Assembly: GCA_024711005.1 (NCBI GenBank)
Contig: JANJTQ010000223.1
Span: forward strand, 1-37,623
Source: Opitutaceae bacterium
Lineage (GTDB): Bacteria; Verrucomicrobiota; Verrucomicrobiia; Opitutales; Opitutaceae
DNA length: 37,623 nt
Direction: 5' to 3'
In this document: piece after piece, positions 27,316 to 34,646 of the stretch
Layout of the letters: the number at the start of each line of letters is the position of its first letter
How positions within the stretch are numbered: position 1 is the first letter of the stretch
Notes under the pieces: generated by a model
The model's input: the letters and a program-made list of their open reading frames with translations, nothing else
The model's database searches: none
Told to the model about the DNA's origin: nothing
Made by a program: the position numbers and the translations under genes

Positions 27316-29706
27316 ATGCCCTCTTTCCTTAAATCCTTCCTGAACCGCAACCAGCCGCGCACGCGCAAGACCGCCGCGGTCTCGGGCACGGTGGAGTTTC
27401 TCGAAACCAGCCGGCTCATCACCCTCCTGATTTTCGCCGCGACCACCGCCGCCATCGTGATCATCAGCTTCGTTGGCATCTCCACCGCGAATCTCCCCGT
27501 CCTGCCCAATCAGATCGCCAGCCTGCGCATCGTCGCCAGCGCCCCATTCAGCTACCCCAGCGCGGAAAAAACCCGCATCGCCAGCGAACAGATCCGCGAC
27601 CGCCTCCCGCCCGTCTACCGCCTGGACTTCGAGTTATTGAACCAGTTCGAAACCCACCTCCGCGAACTGCTCGCCGCCTTGGATGCCTTCGAGCGCGACC
27701 ACCCCGACGGTGATCCCGCCACCTCCCCCGCGCGGAAAGAAGCGCTCACCGACCTCGTCGAGGCCTTCAACGCCAAGGGCCCCTACCAAGCCTCGGTCGC
27801 CGATGTCACCACGCTCTTCAAGGCAGGCTCGTCCGCCGCCCGTGCCGCGCTCGTCGAAAGCGGCCTGCGCGTCCTCCGCGACATTTATAACGAGGGCATT
27901 CACGACGGTCGCTCGCTCGGCCCCGAGACACCCGCCCGAGTCACCATTTCCCAGATCGTCAGCGCCGATGGCACCGTCACCCGACGCTCTTCCGAATCCT
28001 TGGAACAGGCCCTCACCGCGCTCCGCATCAACCTCGCGGCAGAGGCCGGCGGACGCGAACTGGGCCTTCCGCTCTTCCGCATTTTCCGCAACGGCGTCAC
28101 CCCCAACCTGATCTTCGATCTCGAAGCCACCCGCCGTCTTCAAGAAAACGCCAACCGCGAACTCAAGCCCGTCATCGTCGACGTGGCTCGCGGCCAGACG
28201 ATCATCGAACCGGGCCTGCGCGTCACCCCCGAGCAATACGAGATGCTCACCGCGCACCGAAAATTCCTTCTTGAACACAGCGACATCGCCCTCGAGGAAG
28301 GCCTCCAACTCTTCGGTCGCGTGCTTCTCGTGCTCGCGATGCTCATCGCCAGCGTTCTCTACATCCGCATCGAGGACCGCGAGACGCTCCTCAGCAACGG
28401 TCGCATCGCCCTCCTCGCCCTCGTCGTCACCTTGAACCTGGGCTTGGTTCGCGCCACCTACGCCCTCAGCAGTCTTCCGTTCTTCATTGAAAACTCCGTT
28501 GCCGCGTCGTTGCTGCCCTACCTCGCACCCGTCGCCATCGCGCCGCTGATCGTCGCCATTCTCATCAATGCGGGTTCCGCCATTTTCATGGCGTTGTTCA
28601 TCTCGATTTTCACGAGCATCATCTACGGCAACCGGCTCGATCTTCTCGTCCTTACCTTTCTCGCCTCGGTCGTCGCCATCTTCTGGGGCACCCACACCCG
28701 CAACCGCAGCAACGTTCTTCGCGCGTCCATATTCGCGGGCATCACCGTCGCCGTCTTCGCGCTCATCATCGGGTTCATCGACCGCCTGGAGTTCCTCACC
28801 ATTCTCAAGCACATGGCGGCCGGCCTCGCCACCGGAGTGCTCACCGGCGTGATCGTCGTCGGTCTGCTTCCTGTCCTCGAAGGGCTTTTCAAGCGCACGA
28901 CCGACATCACGCTCCTCGAACTCACCGACTACAATCATCCGCTCCTCCGTCTCATGCAGCTGGAGGCCCCGGGCACCTACCACCACTCGCTGGTCGTCGC
29001 GCAGCTGTCCGAGAACGCCGCCGCCGAGATCGGAGCCAATCCCCTTCTCGCCCGTGTTTGCGCCTTGTTCCATGACATCGGGAAGACCGGCAAACCCGAG
29101 TACTTTGCCGAGAACCAGCGCGATGGAACCAACCCCCACGATCTCAGCAACCCGTCGCTCTCCGCCCTGATCATCAAGAGCCACGTCAAGGATGGCGTCG
29201 ACCTCGCCATCAAACACAAGCTACCGCGCGCCGTCATCGATGTCATCCAGCAGCATCACGGCACCACCTTGATCCGCTATTTCTACCACCGCGCCGTCAG
29301 TTACACCCGCCCGCCGGCTCCCGTCCCTGGCAACGTCACGCCATCCAAAGACCCGTTCTCGCCCGCTCTACCCGGCCTCGGCCCCGTGCCTGTCAGCGAG
29401 AGCACCTACCGCTACGACGGACCGCGTCCCCGCTTCAAAGAAAGCGTCATCATTCATCTGGCCGACGGCGTCGAAGCCGCCTCCCGCTCTTTGCGCAAGG
29501 TCACCCCGCAGCACCTGGGCGAAATCATCGACCAGATCTTCCACGACCGCATGGAGGACGGCCAGCTCGACGAAGCCCCCGTCACCTTCGAGGAACTCGC
29601 CAAAATCAAGACGAGCTTCACGTTCACGCTCCTCAACATGCTCCACGGCCGTGTCGCCTATCCGCAGGAAATCGACGCCTCGCTACCCAAGCCCGCCACG
29701 CTCTGA
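27316..29706 (+). CDS. 7TM-HD membrane phosphodiesterase (PgpH/YqfF-like)
   Basis: The 796-residue protein matches the 7TM-HD family, whose Listeria member PgpH hydrolyses cyclic di-AMP. Layout: one N-terminal membrane helix (LITLLIFAATTAAIVIISFV, about 34-53), a large extracytoplasmic sensor domain (about 70-330), about seven membrane helices (330-535), then a cytosolic HD domain. HD motifs are TYHHSLVVAQLSENAA, LFHDIGKTGKPEYF (about 584-597), SHVKDGVDLAIKH and VIQQHHGTTLIRYFYHRA. A Pro-rich insert (PPAPVPGNVTPSKDPFSPAL) lies inside the HD domain. It starts 6 bases after phoH. The substrate is inferred from the family and no cyclic di-AMP synthase is in the window. Confidence 0.93.
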   Translation: MPSFLKSFLNRNQPRTRKTAAVSGTVEFLETSRLITLLIFAATTAAIVIISFVGISTANLPVLPNQIASLRIVASAPFSYPSAEKTRIASEQIRDRLPPVYRLDFELLNQFETHLRELLAALDAFERDHPDGDPATSPARKEALTDLVEAFNAKGPYQASVADVTTLFKAGSSAARAALVESGLRVLRDIYNEGIHDGRSLGPETPARVTISQIVSADGTVTRRSSESLEQALTALRINLAAEAGGRELGLPLFRIFRNGVTPNLIFDLEATRRLQENANRELKPVIVDVARGQTIIEPGLRVTPEQYEMLTAHRKFLLEHSDIALEEGLQLFGRVLLVLAMLIASVLYIRIEDRETLLSNGRIALLALVVTLNLGLVRATYALSSLPFFIENSVAASLLPYLAPVAIAPLIVAILINAGSAIFMALFISIFTSIIYGNRLDLLVLTFLASVVAIFWGTHTRNRSNVLRASIFAGITVAVFALIIGFIDRLEFLTILKHMAAGLATGVLTGVIVVGLLPVLEGLFKRTTDITLLELTDYNHPLLRLMQLEAPGTYHHSLVVAQLSENAAAEIGANPLLARVCALFHDIGKTGKPEYFAENQRDGTNPHDLSNPSLSALIIKSHVKDGVDLAIKHKLPRAVIDVIQQHHGTTLIRYFYHRAVSYTRPPAPVPGNVTPSKDPFSPALPGLGPVPVSESTYRYDGPRPRFKESVIIHLADGVEAASRSLRKVTPQHLGEIIDQIFHDRMEDGQLDEAPVTFEELAKIKTSFTFTLLNMLHGRVAYPQEIDASLPKPATL

Positions 29707-29726
29707 TCCCGTTCGTTCGTCGTTCC

Positions 29727-30299
29727 ATGCCCGTCCGTCCTCTCGACATCCTCAACGCCCACCCGCGCCTGCGCCTCGATAAAAAAGCCGTGGCCAAGAT
29801 CATCGCGACGCTCGACGCCCACCGCGACAAATTCCTCGGCGGCTGCCCCGATGGCGAGCTGTCGCTCGCATTCCTCACCGACGCCAAACTGGCGAAACTC
29901 CACGACGACTTCCTCGATGATCCCACCACCACGGACGTCATCACCTTCGAGGGACAACCCGCGTTCGGAGTCGCCGGCGAGATATGCGTGTCCGCCGACA
30001 CCGCCGCGACGTATTCAAAAAATAACGACCGCAAATTCGCCGAGGAGCTCACCCTCTACGTCGTCCACGGCTGGCTCCACCTCGCCGGCTACGACGACCT
30101 CCAGCCGGCCAAAAAACGCAAGATGCGCGCCGCCGAAGCCCGTGCGATGAAGCTCCTCCACGCCGCCGACGCCGTGCCCGCGTTCAGTCTCCTTCCGCCC
30201 CCTTCCCCTACTCGTTCTCGTTCTCTTACTCGTTCTCGTTCTCCCAAGCCGAACACCCGCGGGTTAAGAAAACCCAAGAAAGAGAAAGAGAACGAGTAA
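29727..30299 (+). CDS. ybeY: YbeY endoribonuclease with repeat-derived C-terminal tail
   Basis: Zinc-dependent endoribonuclease for 16S rRNA 3' processing and ribosome quality control. The core shows LSLAFLTDAKLAKLHDDFL, TTTDVITFEGQ, GEICVSADTA and the metal motif VVHGWLHLAGYDD, giving His114, His118 and Asp124 where E. coli has a third His. Asp at this place occurs in other YbeY proteins. The family is normally 150-165 residues; this one has 190. The extra tail from about residue 162 (PTRSRSLTRSRSPKP, ending KPKKEKENE) is encoded by the CTCGTT inverted repeat at 30212-30313, and the stop codon lies in the right arm. It is in the same frame as recO. Confidence 0.93.
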   Translation: MPVRPLDILNAHPRLRLDKKAVAKIIATLDAHRDKFLGGCPDGELSLAFLTDAKLAKLHDDFLDDPTTTDVITFEGQPAFGVAGEICVSADTAATYSKNNDRKFAEELTLYVVHGWLHLAGYDDLQPAKKRKMRAAEARAMKLLHAADAVPAFSLLPPPSPTRSRSLTRSRSPKPNTRGLRKPKKEKENE

Positions 30300-30313
30300 G
30301 AGAACGAGAACGA
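30212..30313. repeat. Perfect 26-bp inverted repeat of CTCGTT words across the ybeY/recO border
   Basis: Left arm 30212-30237 and right arm 30288-30313 are exact reverse complements, each made of TCGTTCTC and CTTACTCG words. The 50-bp centre has an inner hairpin-like GCGGGTTAAG region. The left arm begins inside ybeY and the right arm ends one base before the recO start. On the coding strand the arms read as Arg/Ser-rich and then Lys/Glu-rich. Confidence 0.85.
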
Positions 30314-30314
30314 T

Positions 30315-30941
30315 TTGAAGCCCGTGCCCGGCCCGACTCTCACCACCGACGCCATCGTCCTGCGGGCATGGCCGCCGGCCGATCACTTTCAGGCCTTCAC
30401 GGTCCACACCCCGGAGCAGGGCGCGTTGCGCATCATTCAGCGCATTCCAAAAAAACCCTCCGCCGCCCACCTCGCGCTCGATCTCTTCGACGAGGTCGCC
30501 TTTCTTCTCGAAGGAGCTCCGCAAGGCGACGCGTGGTTCGTCAAAGAAGCGCGTCTGCTCACCCGCCACGCCGGTATCGGTCGCCGCTACAAATCGCTCG
30601 TACACGCCTCCGCCTTCACCTCGCTTATCGCCCGCAACCCCGGCCCTGATGAAAGTCATGCGACTGTCCACGAACTCCTTCGCACCGCACTTGCGGCCTT
30701 CGCCGCATCGGAACGTCCCGACATCGTGTATTTGAAAAGCCTCTACCGTTTCGCCCGCGACGAAGGACTTCCCCTGAAACAGCAATGGTTCCCCTCGCTC
30801 CCCGCCGCCGACCGCCCCCTCGCGATCGCCCTGATTAACCAGCCGCTGGCGGCCCAAACCACATCTTCCGCCGACGTCACCCGTATTCTCCAACGCCTCG
30901 AAGACTATCTCCGCCACCACACCGAAATCCGTCTGGATTAA
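30315..30941 (+). CDS. recO: RecO-like DNA repair protein
   Basis: Recombination mediator that helps load RecA on SSB-coated DNA. The 208-residue product begins with an OB-fold pattern (TTDAIVLRAWPPADHFQAFT, VHTPEQGALRIIQRI) and continues with LFDEVAFLLE and KEARLLTRHAGIGRRYKSL, a helical region typical of RecO. It is shorter than usual (about 240) and has no cysteines, so the zinc finger seen in many RecO proteins is absent. The start must be TTG 30315 or GTG 30324, because an in-frame TAA (30297-30299) lies just upstream, in the inverted repeat. Placement after ybeY fits the common phoH-ybeY-era-recO order, without era. Confidence 0.82.
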   Translation: MKPVPGPTLTTDAIVLRAWPPADHFQAFTVHTPEQGALRIIQRIPKKPSAAHLALDLFDEVAFLLEGAPQGDAWFVKEARLLTRHAGIGRRYKSLVHASAFTSLIARNPGPDESHATVHELLRTALAAFAASERPDIVYLKSLYRFARDEGLPLKQQWFPSLPAADRPLAIALINQPLAAQTTSSADVTRILQRLEDYLRHHTEIRLD

Positions 30942-31045
30942 GGCGCCTGCACGTGGGAGCGTCTCGATCATGAGCGGCGGTCCGCCACTTGCTCGCGAGA
31001 ATCGGAGCAAACTCGCCCCCACGAGATTCACCCCATTTCGCCCCC

Positions 31046-31124
31046 TTTTTGCGTATTCTGCGGCTTCTTGCGGCCAATCTCCCCGTCCGGTCTTTCTTTC
31101 GTGTAGTTCGTGTGTTTCGTGGTG
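31046..31124. repeat. TTGCGG- and TTCGTG-type short-word arrays before the helicase gene
   Basis: Two adjacent degenerate arrays fill the gap after recO: 31046-31078 (TTTTTGCGTATTCTGCGG, CTTCTTGCGG) and 31097-31124 (TTTCGTGTAGTTCGTG, TGTTTCGTGG). Each repeats a 7-9 base word with drift, the same build as the CATTGGTC and CTCGTT arrays. They end 22 bases before the helicase ATG. Confidence 0.55.
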
Positions 31125-31146
31125 AACCTTCCGACTCCGCGCACGC

Positions 31147-33717
31147 ATGGAATTCGACCTCGATCAACGCACCGCATCCCTGAGCATCGGCGAATTTTCC
31201 GCCTTTCTCATCGGCCCGCGCGAGCCCGGTGACGGCTCCGGCGCGCAAGGACTCTGGCGCGCGCAGCTCGGCACCCGCTGGCATCAAGAACTTCGCGCCA
31301 CCACCACGAGTTCCACCCCCGGCGCCACGTTCGAGGTTCCCGTCACCGGCCGCGTCTTTCATGCCGGCTGGACGCTCACCCTCACCGGTCGCATCGACCA
31401 ACTCCTCCCGCCGACCCCGGCTTCGCCCGCCGCCATCCTCCGCGAGATCAAGACCACCCTCGATCCGATCCCCGCGCCCGAGGAAGACCTGCGCGCCGCT
31501 CATCCGGACTATTTCGCACAACTCGCCACCTACCTCACCCTCCGCCGAATCGCCGATCCTGCGGAAAAAATCCGCGGCGAACTCGTCTTCGTCGAGGCGG
31601 GCAGCGGACTGATCCAAACAATCGCATTCACCACGGCCGACGAAGCGCCCTTCCGCGTCCAGCTCGAGCGCGTCGCCGAGTTCCTCAACCTCCGCCTTCG
31701 CGCCCGCGAACGTCTCCGCAATCTCTCCTTTCGTTCCGCCTTTGCCGAGTTACGCGAAGGCCAGCAAACGACCCAGGCCGACCTCGCCGCCGCGCTCGCG
31801 AGCCATCAACACGTCCTCTTCACCGCCCCCACCGGCTTCGGCAAAACCGGCGCACTCCTCGAATGCGCCCTCGGCGCGATGAAAGCCGGCCGCTACTCCC
31901 GTCTCCTCTACCTCACCAGCAAAGCCACCGGTCAACTCCAGGTCCTCCGTACCCTCGAATCCATGACCGCCGCCCCAAACCCGGTTTGTCACTTATTAAG
32001 TGACAAACCGGCCGGGGCCGTTTCCTCCGAAACCGTCAAAACTCCCGTGTCCACCTGGCATGTCCGACCCAAACACGAGCATTGCCTCACTCCCGAATGC
32101 TTCTGCCAGCGTCGCGAATTCAACCACCCCGAAAGCATCGCCCAGCGGTGGTCGCGGGCCGGACTTTCACGCTTTTATCTGTTTGAAGACGAGGCTCGCG
32201 ACCTTGATGCGCTCCGCTCCGCCGGTCGCAACGCGCAGATCTGCCCCTACGAAATCACCCGCACCGCCCTCGCCTTTCAGGACGTGTGGATCGGTGACTA
32301 CAACTACGTCTTCGCCCCCGCCAATCGCGGACTCTTCTACAACCAGCCCGGCTTTAATCCCGCCGAAACCCTCCTCGTAATCGACGAGGCGCACAACCTT
32401 CCCGCCCGCGCCGCCGACGCCCGTTCGCACACCGTCCTCGTCGACGATGCCCGTCGCGTGCTCTCCGAACTCGACTACGTCCGTGCCCCCGCCGCGCTCC
32501 AGCGCGCTTGGGAAACATGGACGCTCCTCCTGTCGTCCATCAACCCCTGCGATGCACTCGATTTTGCAATGGAAGACGACGTGGCCGACACCCTCCGCCG
32601 ACTCGCCGAACTCCTCACCCTCACCCCGCTCGACTACGAGGAGATCGAGCAGCCGGTCCGTGAACTCCTGTGGCAGGTCCCCGCGCTCGCCGAGTGGTTT
32701 GCGCAGCATTTTCCCCGCCTTGTCTGGAGTCCCCGCGCCGGCGAACTCCGACTCACCTGCCTCGACGCCGCGCTTCCGACGGGAGAGATCCTTCGCGATT
32801 ACGCCGGGGTGATCTTTGCCACCGCGACCCCAGGCCCCGCCGCCGCCTTCACCGAAGCCTGCGGACTCTCCGAAGGTAGGGCGGGGACTCCGCTCCCCGC
32901 CTCCCCGCCCCGTAGCAGCCGAGGTAACGAGGCTGACGCATCGACCTCCGTCCCCATCGATCATCGCTCATTGAACATCGGTCATTCCTTCACCTCCGTG
33001 ACGGCGCATACCCCATGGCGCGACCATGCCTACGAGATCGCCTACGACGTGAGGGTTGACACGACCTATCAACAGCGGGCCCGCCACGCCGGCACGACCG
33101 CCGACACCATCGCAGCCCTCCACGAAGCCGCCTCCGCCATTGGTCATTCGTCATTGGGCATTGGTCATTCCGCACCGACAGGCGCGATCGCCGTCTTCTT
33201 CCCGAGCTACGCCTACGCGGAGTCCATCTCTGCCACGCTCGACCAACGCCATCCGCACCTGCGTGTCGCCCTGCAACCCCGTCTCAGCGGACTCGCCGCG
33301 CAATCCGCCTGGGTCGACGAATCCCTCGCGTTTTCCGATGCGCTCTTCCTCGTCCTTGGCAGCAGTTTCGCGGAAGGCATCGATACGCTTGGCGGCCGCA
33401 TCAGCCACGCGCTGGTCGTCGGCCCCGCGTTGCCGGAAGTCAACGCCGTCCAGAAAGCCCGCCTCGCCGCGCTCCGCGGTCATACGCGCGAAGCGGCCTT
33501 TCAACGCGTCTACCAGATTCCCGGTATCCAAAAAGTGAATCAAGCGCTCGGTCGTCTCGTACGCGCCCCTGGCCAGCACGCGAAGGTGATCCTGCAATGC
33601 CGTCGTTTCATCGAGCCCGCCTACGCCTCCCTGCTCGACCGGGATTACCAATTCGGCGAAACCATCACCACCCCCGCCGACCTCACGACGTGGCTGGGCA
33701 AGGATTCAACCCTTTAG
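31147..33717 (+). CDS. PD-(D/E)XK nuclease fused to an XPD/DinG-type Fe-S helicase
   Basis: An 856-residue fusion. Residues 1 to about 150 carry RecB/Cas4-type nuclease motifs: GTRWH (His46), GRID (Asp84), REIKTT (Glu100, Lys102) and QLATY (Gln125, Tyr129). The rest is a superfamily 2 helicase of the XPD/DinG group: Walker A TAPTGFGKTGA (226-236), four Cys placed for a 4Fe-4S cluster (313, 318, 320, 366), DEAH box VIDEAHNLPARA (411-422) and motif VI QALGRLVRAPGQ (799-810). It likely unwinds 5'-tailed DNA and cuts one strand. Four repeat-derived segments interrupt it in frame: residues 279-289, about 578-597, about 605-614 and 664-675. It stands alone and its pathway is unknown. Confidence 0.9.
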   Translation: MEFDLDQRTASLSIGEFSAFLIGPREPGDGSGAQGLWRAQLGTRWHQELRATTTSSTPGATFEVPVTGRVFHAGWTLTLTGRIDQLLPPTPASPAAILREIKTTLDPIPAPEEDLRAAHPDYFAQLATYLTLRRIADPAEKIRGELVFVEAGSGLIQTIAFTTADEAPFRVQLERVAEFLNLRLRARERLRNLSFRSAFAELREGQQTTQADLAAALASHQHVLFTAPTGFGKTGALLECALGAMKAGRYSRLLYLTSKATGQLQVLRTLESMTAAPNPVCHLLSDKPAGAVSSETVKTPVSTWHVRPKHEHCLTPECFCQRREFNHPESIAQRWSRAGLSRFYLFEDEARDLDALRSAGRNAQICPYEITRTALAFQDVWIGDYNYVFAPANRGLFYNQPGFNPAETLLVIDEAHNLPARAADARSHTVLVDDARRVLSELDYVRAPAALQRAWETWTLLLSSINPCDALDFAMEDDVADTLRRLAELLTLTPLDYEEIEQPVRELLWQVPALAEWFAQHFPRLVWSPRAGELRLTCLDAALPTGEILRDYAGVIFATATPGPAAAFTEACGLSEGRAGTPLPASPPRSSRGNEADASTSVPIDHRSLNIGHSFTSVTAHTPWRDHAYEIAYDVRVDTTYQQRARHAGTTADTIAALHEAASAIGHSSLGIGHSAPTGAIAVFFPSYAYAESISATLDQRHPHLRVALQPRLSGLAAQSAWVDESLAFSDALFLVLGSSFAEGIDTLGGRISHALVVGPALPEVNAVQKARLAALRGHTREAAFQRVYQIPGIQKVNQALGRLVRAPGQHAKVILQCRRFIEPAYASLLDRDYQFGETITTPADLTTWLGKDSTL
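31981..32011. repeat. Perfect 31-bp palindrome inside the helicase coding sequence
   Basis: Arms 31981-31995 (CCGGTTTGTCACTTA) and 31997-32011 (TAAGTGACAAACCGG) are exact reverse complements around a single T. It encodes PVCHLLSDKPA in frame, between the Walker A region and the Fe-S cysteines. The AT-rich centre differs from the GC-rich gene around it. Confidence 0.9.
32880..32936. repeat. REP-like GC hairpin plus GAGGCTGA motif inside the helicase gene
   Basis: GGCGGGGA (32880-32887) pairs with TCCCCGCC (32894-32901) around CTCCGC, and TCCCCGCCCC follows. AGGTAACGAGGCTGA (32922-32936) then repeats the motif of the hairpin at 18242-18296 with 13 of 15 bases shared. In frame it reads GTPLPASPPRSSRGNEAD, which looks unlike helicase sequence. 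Confidence 0.7.
32959..32988 (+). repeat. CATTGGTC-family repeat inside the helicase gene, first copy
   Basis: Reads CTCATTGAACATCGGTCATT, close to CATTGAACATTGGTCATT at 26276. It encodes SLNIGHS in the helicase frame. Confidence 0.75.
33138..33171 (+). repeat. CATTGGTC-family repeat inside the helicase gene, second copy
   Basis: Four drifted steps: CATTGGT, CATTCGT, CATTGGG, CATTGGTCATT. It encodes IGHSSLGIGHS in frame, the same reading phase as the first copy (SLNIGHS). Confidence 0.8.
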
Positions 33718-33761
33718 TTAGGTGATCGTCGCTCCCTCTGGAGCCCCCGTCCCGTCAAACC

Positions 33762-34181
33762 ATGCCAACGCCTCCTTCATTCCCTCTCCCAAAAATGGGA
33801 GAAGTCGTGCCGCTTCCCCGCATCAAGGAAATCTGCGCGTTCTACGGACTTCACGATCTTTGGAAAACGATCGAGGCCGATCCCCCGGTGCGCCCTTTCA
33901 AAAGCGATGGCTGCACCGGCTGGGTCAACGAGTGGAAGGGCATCAGCATCTACTCCGCCGGTTTCCTGCATGACCTGAAATATTGGGCCGGTTACCCCGG
34001 CGACGACGTCGGACGTCTCGTCGCCGATGCCGAGTTGATGATCGATGTCGCCCGACTGCTCAAAGGCACCGTGATGGCCGAAACCATGTTTCACGGCGTG
34101 CGCGTCGGCGGACACGAACACCTGAAAGCCGATTTTTCCTGGGGCTTTGGCCGTCGGCCTCTCTCCGAGTCACATCTTTAA
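33762..34181 (+). CDS. Conserved-looking small protein with an HD-x-x-YW motif
   Basis: A 139-residue protein with even coding character. Its centre reads FKSDGCTGWVNEWKG, then SAGFLHDLKYWAGYPGDDVG and LVADAELMIDVARLL, ending with GVRVGGHEHLKADFSWGFG. The order Cys-Gly-Trp, His-Asp-x-x-Tyr, Asp-rich helix, Gly-rich end recalls small bacterial proteins that resemble phospholipase A2-like folds (C-x-x-HD-x-x-Y), but here a Phe-Leu precedes HD in place of the usual Cys. I do not know its function. The start is ATG 33762; ATG 33795 is an alternative. It follows the helicase by 44 bases and may be co-transcribed. Confidence 0.7.
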   Translation: MPTPPSFPLPKMGEVVPLPRIKEICAFYGLHDLWKTIEADPPVRPFKSDGCTGWVNEWKGISIYSAGFLHDLKYWAGYPGDDVGRLVADAELMIDVARLLKGTVMAETMFHGVRVGGHEHLKADFSWGFGRRPLSESHL

Positions 34182-34371
34182 TTTTCGCCCAGCTCTTATC
34201 CGGGTCCCTCCACCCGCCCCTTGCACTAACTGAAGGTCCCTGGATATCGGCCACCTCGCTTGACATACATCGGGAGTGGGCCGATGGGTAAACCCGTCTT
34301 TTCCCCCGCCATGATCACCACGAAAAACCATAAAAACTATCTGCATGATAGTGTGGTTCTTTTGGTCTCTC

Positions 34372-34452
34372 CTGGCACAGCCGGTGCCGGAAACTGACGA
34401 GCCCGTCCGCCTTCCGGCGGCTACGGAATCGGCCGGGTTTCCTGAGCACCGG
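34372..34452 (+). ncRNA. Candidate structured RNA with alternative pairings (rnk leader)
   Basis: P1 CCGGTGC/GCACCGG (34381-34387 with 34446-34452) and P2 GGAAAC/GTTTCC (34389-34394 with 34437-34442) enclose the single-stranded TGACGAGC and a strong hairpin CCGTCCGCC/GGCGG-CT-ACGG (34403-34426). An upstream strand CTGGCAC (34372-34378) can instead pair with GTGCCGG (34384-34390), which would destroy P1 and P2. This switch-like layout matches no riboswitch class I recognise. The plus strand is assumed from the direction of rnk. Confidence 0.45.
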
Positions 34453-34480
34453 AACTACCTCTGACATTCAGCCCCTCGAG

Positions 34481-34548
34481 GGTGAACACAGGGGAAATCT
34501 TCCTCTCGGCGCGCGCGATGCCGATTTCACGCCTGTGTAAACTTCACC
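34481..34548 (+). ncRNA. Second long hairpin in the rnk leader
   Basis: Three stacked helices: GGTGAA/TTCACC (34481-34486 with 34543-34548), CACAGG/CCTGTG (34487-34492 with 34532-34537) and GAAATC/GATTTC (34494-34499 with 34523-34528), with a GC-rich apical loop. A further imperfect stem lies at 34566-34624 (GGTCT/AGACC and TCGGG/CCCGA), ending 22 bases before the rnk ATG. Confidence 0.45.
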
Positions 34549-34646
34549 GCGCCGTACCACCGCACGGTCTCCTTCATCGGGAATTCAGCGCCCGCATACA
34601 CCCCGGGAACGCGCCCGAAAGACCCCCAGCTCCGAACAAACATGCC

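Larger units (their letters stand above)
34182..34646. other. 465-bp non-coding stretch upstream of rnk, rich in RNA-like hairpins
   Basis: No convincing ORF. It contains in order: a 9-bp stem with one bulge (34246-34254 with 34276-34285) whose loop holds TTGACA; a small hairpin ACTATC-TGCAT-GATAGT (34335-34352) in AT-rich sequence; and three larger hairpins listed separately. No good -10 element pairs with the TTGACA. No clear Shine-Dalgarno sequence is seen before rnk. Confidence 0.65.

Noticed and set aside
27634-29217. 527-codon minus-strand ORF
   Set aside because: Antisense to the 7TM-HD gene, which has clear domain motifs; translation is Glu/Gly/Asp-rich shadow.
34260-34290. Sigma-70-type promoter from TTGACA
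   Set aside because: No acceptable -10 element lies 15-19 bases downstream (GATGGG), and the hexamer sits in a hairpin loop.
34389-34442. Hammerhead ribozyme suggested by CTGACGAG followed by a stem and GAATC
   Set aside because: The core needs GAAA and a UH cleavage site before the stem I 3' strand; here the sequence is GAAT and GG precedes GTTTCC, and stem III cannot form.
34182-34646. Cobalamin, TPP, SAM, FMN or cyclic-di-GMP riboswitch
   Set aside because: None of the conserved boxes of these classes is present.
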